From assembly GCF_005116445.1 (NCBI RefSeq), contig NZ_SWBQ01000007.1, positions 124,001 through 188,000 on the forward strand: a stretch of DNA of 64,000 nt, given 5' to 3'. The position numbers and the translations under genes are program-made. The stretch comes from Pedobacter frigoris. Lineage in GTDB: Bacteria > Bacteroidota > Bacteroidia > Sphingobacteriales > Sphingobacteriaceae. Of the stretch, positions 61,321 through 64,000 are shown one piece after another; position 1 is the stretch's first letter, and the number at the start of each line of letters is the position of its first letter. Below the pieces are notes generated by a model, which was not told the origin of the DNA, did no database searches, and saw nothing but the letters and a program-made list of their open reading frames with translations.

Positions 61321-64000
61321 TTATTTCATATGTGCTTGTAAATACTTGCCGGTATAAGATGCTTTAACCCCAACGAGATCTTCTGGAGTACCTTCAAAAA
61401 CGATGTTGCCTCCCTTGTCTCCACCTTCGGGACCGATATCAATCACCCAATCGGCAGACTTGATCATATCCATATTATGCTCTATCACCAGTATTGTATT
61501 TCCTTGTTCTATTAACGTATTCAATGCAATCAGCAATTTCTTGATATCATGAAAATGCAATCCGGTAGTCGGTTCATCAAATATAAATAAGGTCTTATTT
61601 GCATTGTTACCTTTAATCAGAAAAGAGGCAAGCTTAATCCGCTGGGCTTCTCCACCAGACAGTGTATTTGAGGATTGGCCAAGGTGAACATAGCCAAGAC
61701 CAACATCTACCAGAGGCTGAAGTTTGTTCAGAATCTTTGGTTCGCTCTTAAAAAACTCCACAGCTTCTTCTATTGTAAGGTCTAAAATGTCTGCCACATT
61801 TTTATCCTGATAGGTAACGTCCAAAACCTGTTGTTTGAACCTCCTACCACCACAGGCCTCACATGGCAGGTATATATCTGCCATAAACTGCATTTCAATT
61901 TTTACCTCTCCTTCACCCTGACACACATCGCACCTTCCTCCTTCTACGTTGAAAGAAAATGCTGCAGGTTTTAGTCCGCCGGCTTTTGAAGCAGGTAAGG
62001 CCGCAAACAATGCCCTTACATCGTCCCATGCTTTTACATAGGTTACAGGATTGGATCGCGAAGACCGACCTATTGGATTTTGGTCAACCATTTCTACCTG
62101 GCTGATCAGCTCATAATTACCGAATATACCATCATAGGCTCCTGTCTGCTCGCCTGCATAATTGCCTATAGCCTTTTGCAATGCAGGATACAATATTTTC
62201 TTAACCAAACTGGTTTTACCAGAGCCGGAAACACCACTTACAACGGTAAAGACACCTATCGGGAATTTAACTTCGATGTTTTTAAGGTTGTTTTCTCTAG
62301 CTCCTTTAATTAAAATGTGGTCTTTCCAATTCCTGCGCTTTCCTGGTAAAGCAATGCTTTCCGCACCGGAAAGATACTTCCCTGTCAAGCTCTTTTTATC
62401 CTTAATAATTTGGTCGTATGTTCCGCTAAACACGAGGTTTCCGCCGTGAGTTCCGGCTTCAGGACCAATATCAATGATGTGATCTGCAGCCCTCATCATC
62501 TCCTCTTCGTGCTCAACTACAAGAACTGTATTACCCACATTTCTCAGTGACAACAATACCTCTATCAGTTTATTGGTGTCTCTTGGGTGTAAGCCGATAC
62601 TCGGTTCATCCAGCACATATACAGATCCGACCAGACTACTACCTAAAGAGGTGGCCAGGTTGATGCGCTGGGATTCTCCCCCTGAAAGGGTATTTGAAAG
62701 GCGGTTTAAGGTCAGGTAACCTAAACCGACGTTATTTAAATATAAAACCCTGCTGGAAACTTCTGCCAGCAAACGTTTTGAGATCTTTTCATCATTTGAC
62801 GACAGTTTAAGGTTGTCAAAGAAGTTCAGGATCTTAGACAAGGGCATCAACACGATATCAATAATTGACTTGTCATTTATCCTGACATAAGAAGCATCTT
62901 TGCGAAGTCTAGAGCCTTTGCAATCCGGGCAATTGGTTTTACCTCTGTATCTTGAAAGCATGACACGATACTGGATCTTATAAGTTTGCTCCTCTAATTC
63001 TTTAAAGAAAGCATCTAGTCCGGCGAAATATTTATTACCCGTCCATAGCACTTGCTGTTGTTTTTCATTCAATTCACTGAAAGGCCTGTGAATGGGAAAA
63101 TCAAATTTACTGGCAGTAGCAATTAACTTTTCCAGCCAAACCCGCATTTTCTCTCCGCGCCATGGTGCAATTGCATTGTCGTATACACTTTTACTTTTAT
63201 CAGGAATCACAAGGTCTTCATCAATTCCTATAACATTTCCATATCCCTCGCATCGCTTACAGGCTCCATATGGATTATTAAAGCTAAAGAAATTTGGTGT
63301 AGGTTCTTCAAACCGAATGCCGTCGAGTTCAAACCTGTCGCAGAAATGATTTAATTTCTCATTGTGTTCAACGAAACAATCTCCTTTGCCTTCGAAAAAA
63401 GCCGTCTGAACAGAATCAGCGATCCGGCTTAGTGTTTCATCATCAGAGGCAACGACAATACGGTCGATAAGGATTTTGATGGTATGCTCATCTGTGAGTT
63501 CAAAATCTTTAAAAGATTCATCTTCCAGTATATTCTCAATCTTCTCAATTTTATCCAGGTAAGAAACCCTTAAAAAACCCTTTTGCAGAAGCACAGCAAG
63601 TTCCTCTTTAACCGACCTGTTATTGTGAGGGAAAAGCGGACAAAATATGGTGACAACACTGTCCTCACCTAATGAAGAAATAAAATCTACAACCGTACTT
63701 ACAGTATCTTTTTTTACCACCTCTCCAGAAACCGGGGAGATCGTTTTGCCTATCCTTGAAAACAGCAATTTCAGGTAGTCGTATATTTCAGTAGATGTAC
63801 CGACAGTGGATCTCGGATTTGATGTGATCACTTTTTGTTCTATCGCAATAGCGGGAGCAATACCTTTGATATAATCTACATCAGGCTTATTCATCCTGCC
63901 CATAAACTGCCTTGCATAAGAGGATAAACTCTCAACATAACGGCGCTGACCTTCAGCATACAAAGTATCAAATGCCAGGGACGACTTACCAGAACCCGAC
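61321..64000 (-). CDS. uvrA: UvrABC excision repair protein UvrA, partial (N-terminus beyond window)
   Basis: The frame runs past the right edge; about 893 residues are visible, starting in the first Walker A (SGSGKSSLAFDTLYAEGQRR). Zinc-finger cysteines occur in CKRCEGYG, CPDCKGSRLR, CDVCQGEG and CEACGGRR. ABC signatures are LSGGESQRINLATSLG and LSGGEAQRIKLASFLI, and the second Walker A is GVSGSGKTSLV. UvrA finds bulky DNA damage and passes it to UvrB. Length fits a normal UvrA of about 940, with roughly 30-50 residues missing. All visible motifs are intact. Confidence 0.97.
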   Translation of the reverse strand, partial: SGSGKSSLAFDTLYAEGQRRYVESLSSYARQFMGRMNKPDVDYIKGIAPAIAIEQKVITSNPRSTVGTSTEIYDYLKLLFSRIGKTISPVSGEVVKKDTVSTVVDFISSLGEDSVVTIFCPLFPHNNRSVKEELAVLLQKGFLRVSYLDKIEKIENILEDESFKDFELTDEHTIKILIDRIVVASDDETLSRIADSVQTAFFEGKGDCFVEHNEKLNHFCDRFELDGIRFEEPTPNFFSFNNPYGACKRCEGYGNVIGIDEDLVIPDKSKSVYDNAIAPWRGEKMRVWLEKLIATASKFDFPIHRPFSELNEKQQQVLWTGNKYFAGLDAFFKELEEQTYKIQYRVMLSRYRGKTNCPDCKGSRLRKDASYVRINDKSIIDIVLMPLSKILNFFDNLKLSSNDEKISKRLLAEVSSRVLYLNNVGLGYLTLNRLSNTLSGGESQRINLATSLGSSLVGSVYVLDEPSIGLHPRDTNKLIEVLLSLRNVGNTVLVVEHEEEMMRAADHIIDIGPEAGTHGGNLVFSGTYDQIIKDKKSLTGKYLSGAESIALPGKRRNWKDHILIKGARENNLKNIEVKFPIGVFTVVSGVSGSGKTSLVKKILYPALQKAIGNYAGEQTGAYDGIFGNYELISQVEMVDQNPIGRSSRSNPVTYVKAWDDVRALFAALPASKAGGLKPAAFSFNVEGGRCDVCQGEGEVKIEMQFMADIYLPCEACGGRRFKQQVLDVTYQDKNVADILDLTIEEAVEFFKSEPKILNKLQPLVDVGLGYVHLGQSSNTLSGGEAQRIKLASFLIKGNNANKTLFIFDEPTTGLHFHDIKKLLIALNTLIEQGNTILVIEHNMDMIKSADWVIDIGPEGGDKGGNIVFEGTPEDLVGVKASYTGKYLQAHMK

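Overview
The window comes from a Bacteroidota chromosome, most likely Sphingobacteriaceae (Pedobacter or Mucilaginibacter-like). The evidence is two SusC/SusD pairs, a bacillithiol gene (bshC), the Bacteroidota ribosomal operon rpmB-rpmG-DUF4295 (bL38), DUF3098, DUF5683 and DUF6266 genes, promoters of the TTTG-N19-21-TAnnTTTG type, and moderate-to-low GC. No rRNA, tRNA, CRISPR array, prophage or insertion sequence was found. Two genes run off the window: a flippase on the left and uvrA on the right.

Layout. 1-6379 (minus): front of an exopolysaccharide operon, read wza-type lipoprotein, wzc-type kinase, a leader with a possible 42-residue peptide, a NusG-like antiterminator, a UDP-sugar dehydrogenase and a Wzx-type flippase. 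6859-9312: siderophore TonB receptor with a clear promoter flanked by two palindromes. 9531-15004: a large MG2-type secreted protein, CsbD, acetyl-CoA synthetase and a DUF6266 protein. 15352-21331 (plus): L28, L33, bL38, FtsY, a cloverleaf repeat, RimO, BshC and an Ldh-type dehydrogenase. 21333-37731 (minus): a nutrient-uptake region made of two paralogous ROK-SusC-SusD modules. One is followed by a GH29 fucosidase. The other is followed by a redoxin and a c-heme/copper monooxygenase related to peptidylglycine hydroxylating monooxygenase. 37911-42407 (minus): parA-parB-DUF5683-dapB-lepB. 42590-47784: flavin reductase, a small orphan protein, an outer-membrane barrel, a minimal ABC system and a TlpA-like thioredoxin. 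48028-52559 (minus): lipocalin-like lipoprotein, CLC transporter and leuS. 52813-57294 (plus): ftsX-DUF3098-uppP-truB-yitT-ribF. 57369-64000: CPA2 antiporter, DUF2157 protein, LysE-type exporter and uvrA.

The most unusual content is: the heme/copper monooxygenase and redoxin pair attached to a SusCD module; the duplicated ROK-SusC-SusD modules with similar palindromes upstream of each ROK gene; a 58-bp palindromic repeat translated in frame inside leuS; a cloverleaf repeat between ftsY and rimO; a short-unit repeat cluster upstream of tlpA; a CLC protein with a GREGT motif; and the small peptide frame in the polysaccharide leader.

All function calls come from reading motifs and family resemblance by eye. 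No database search was run.
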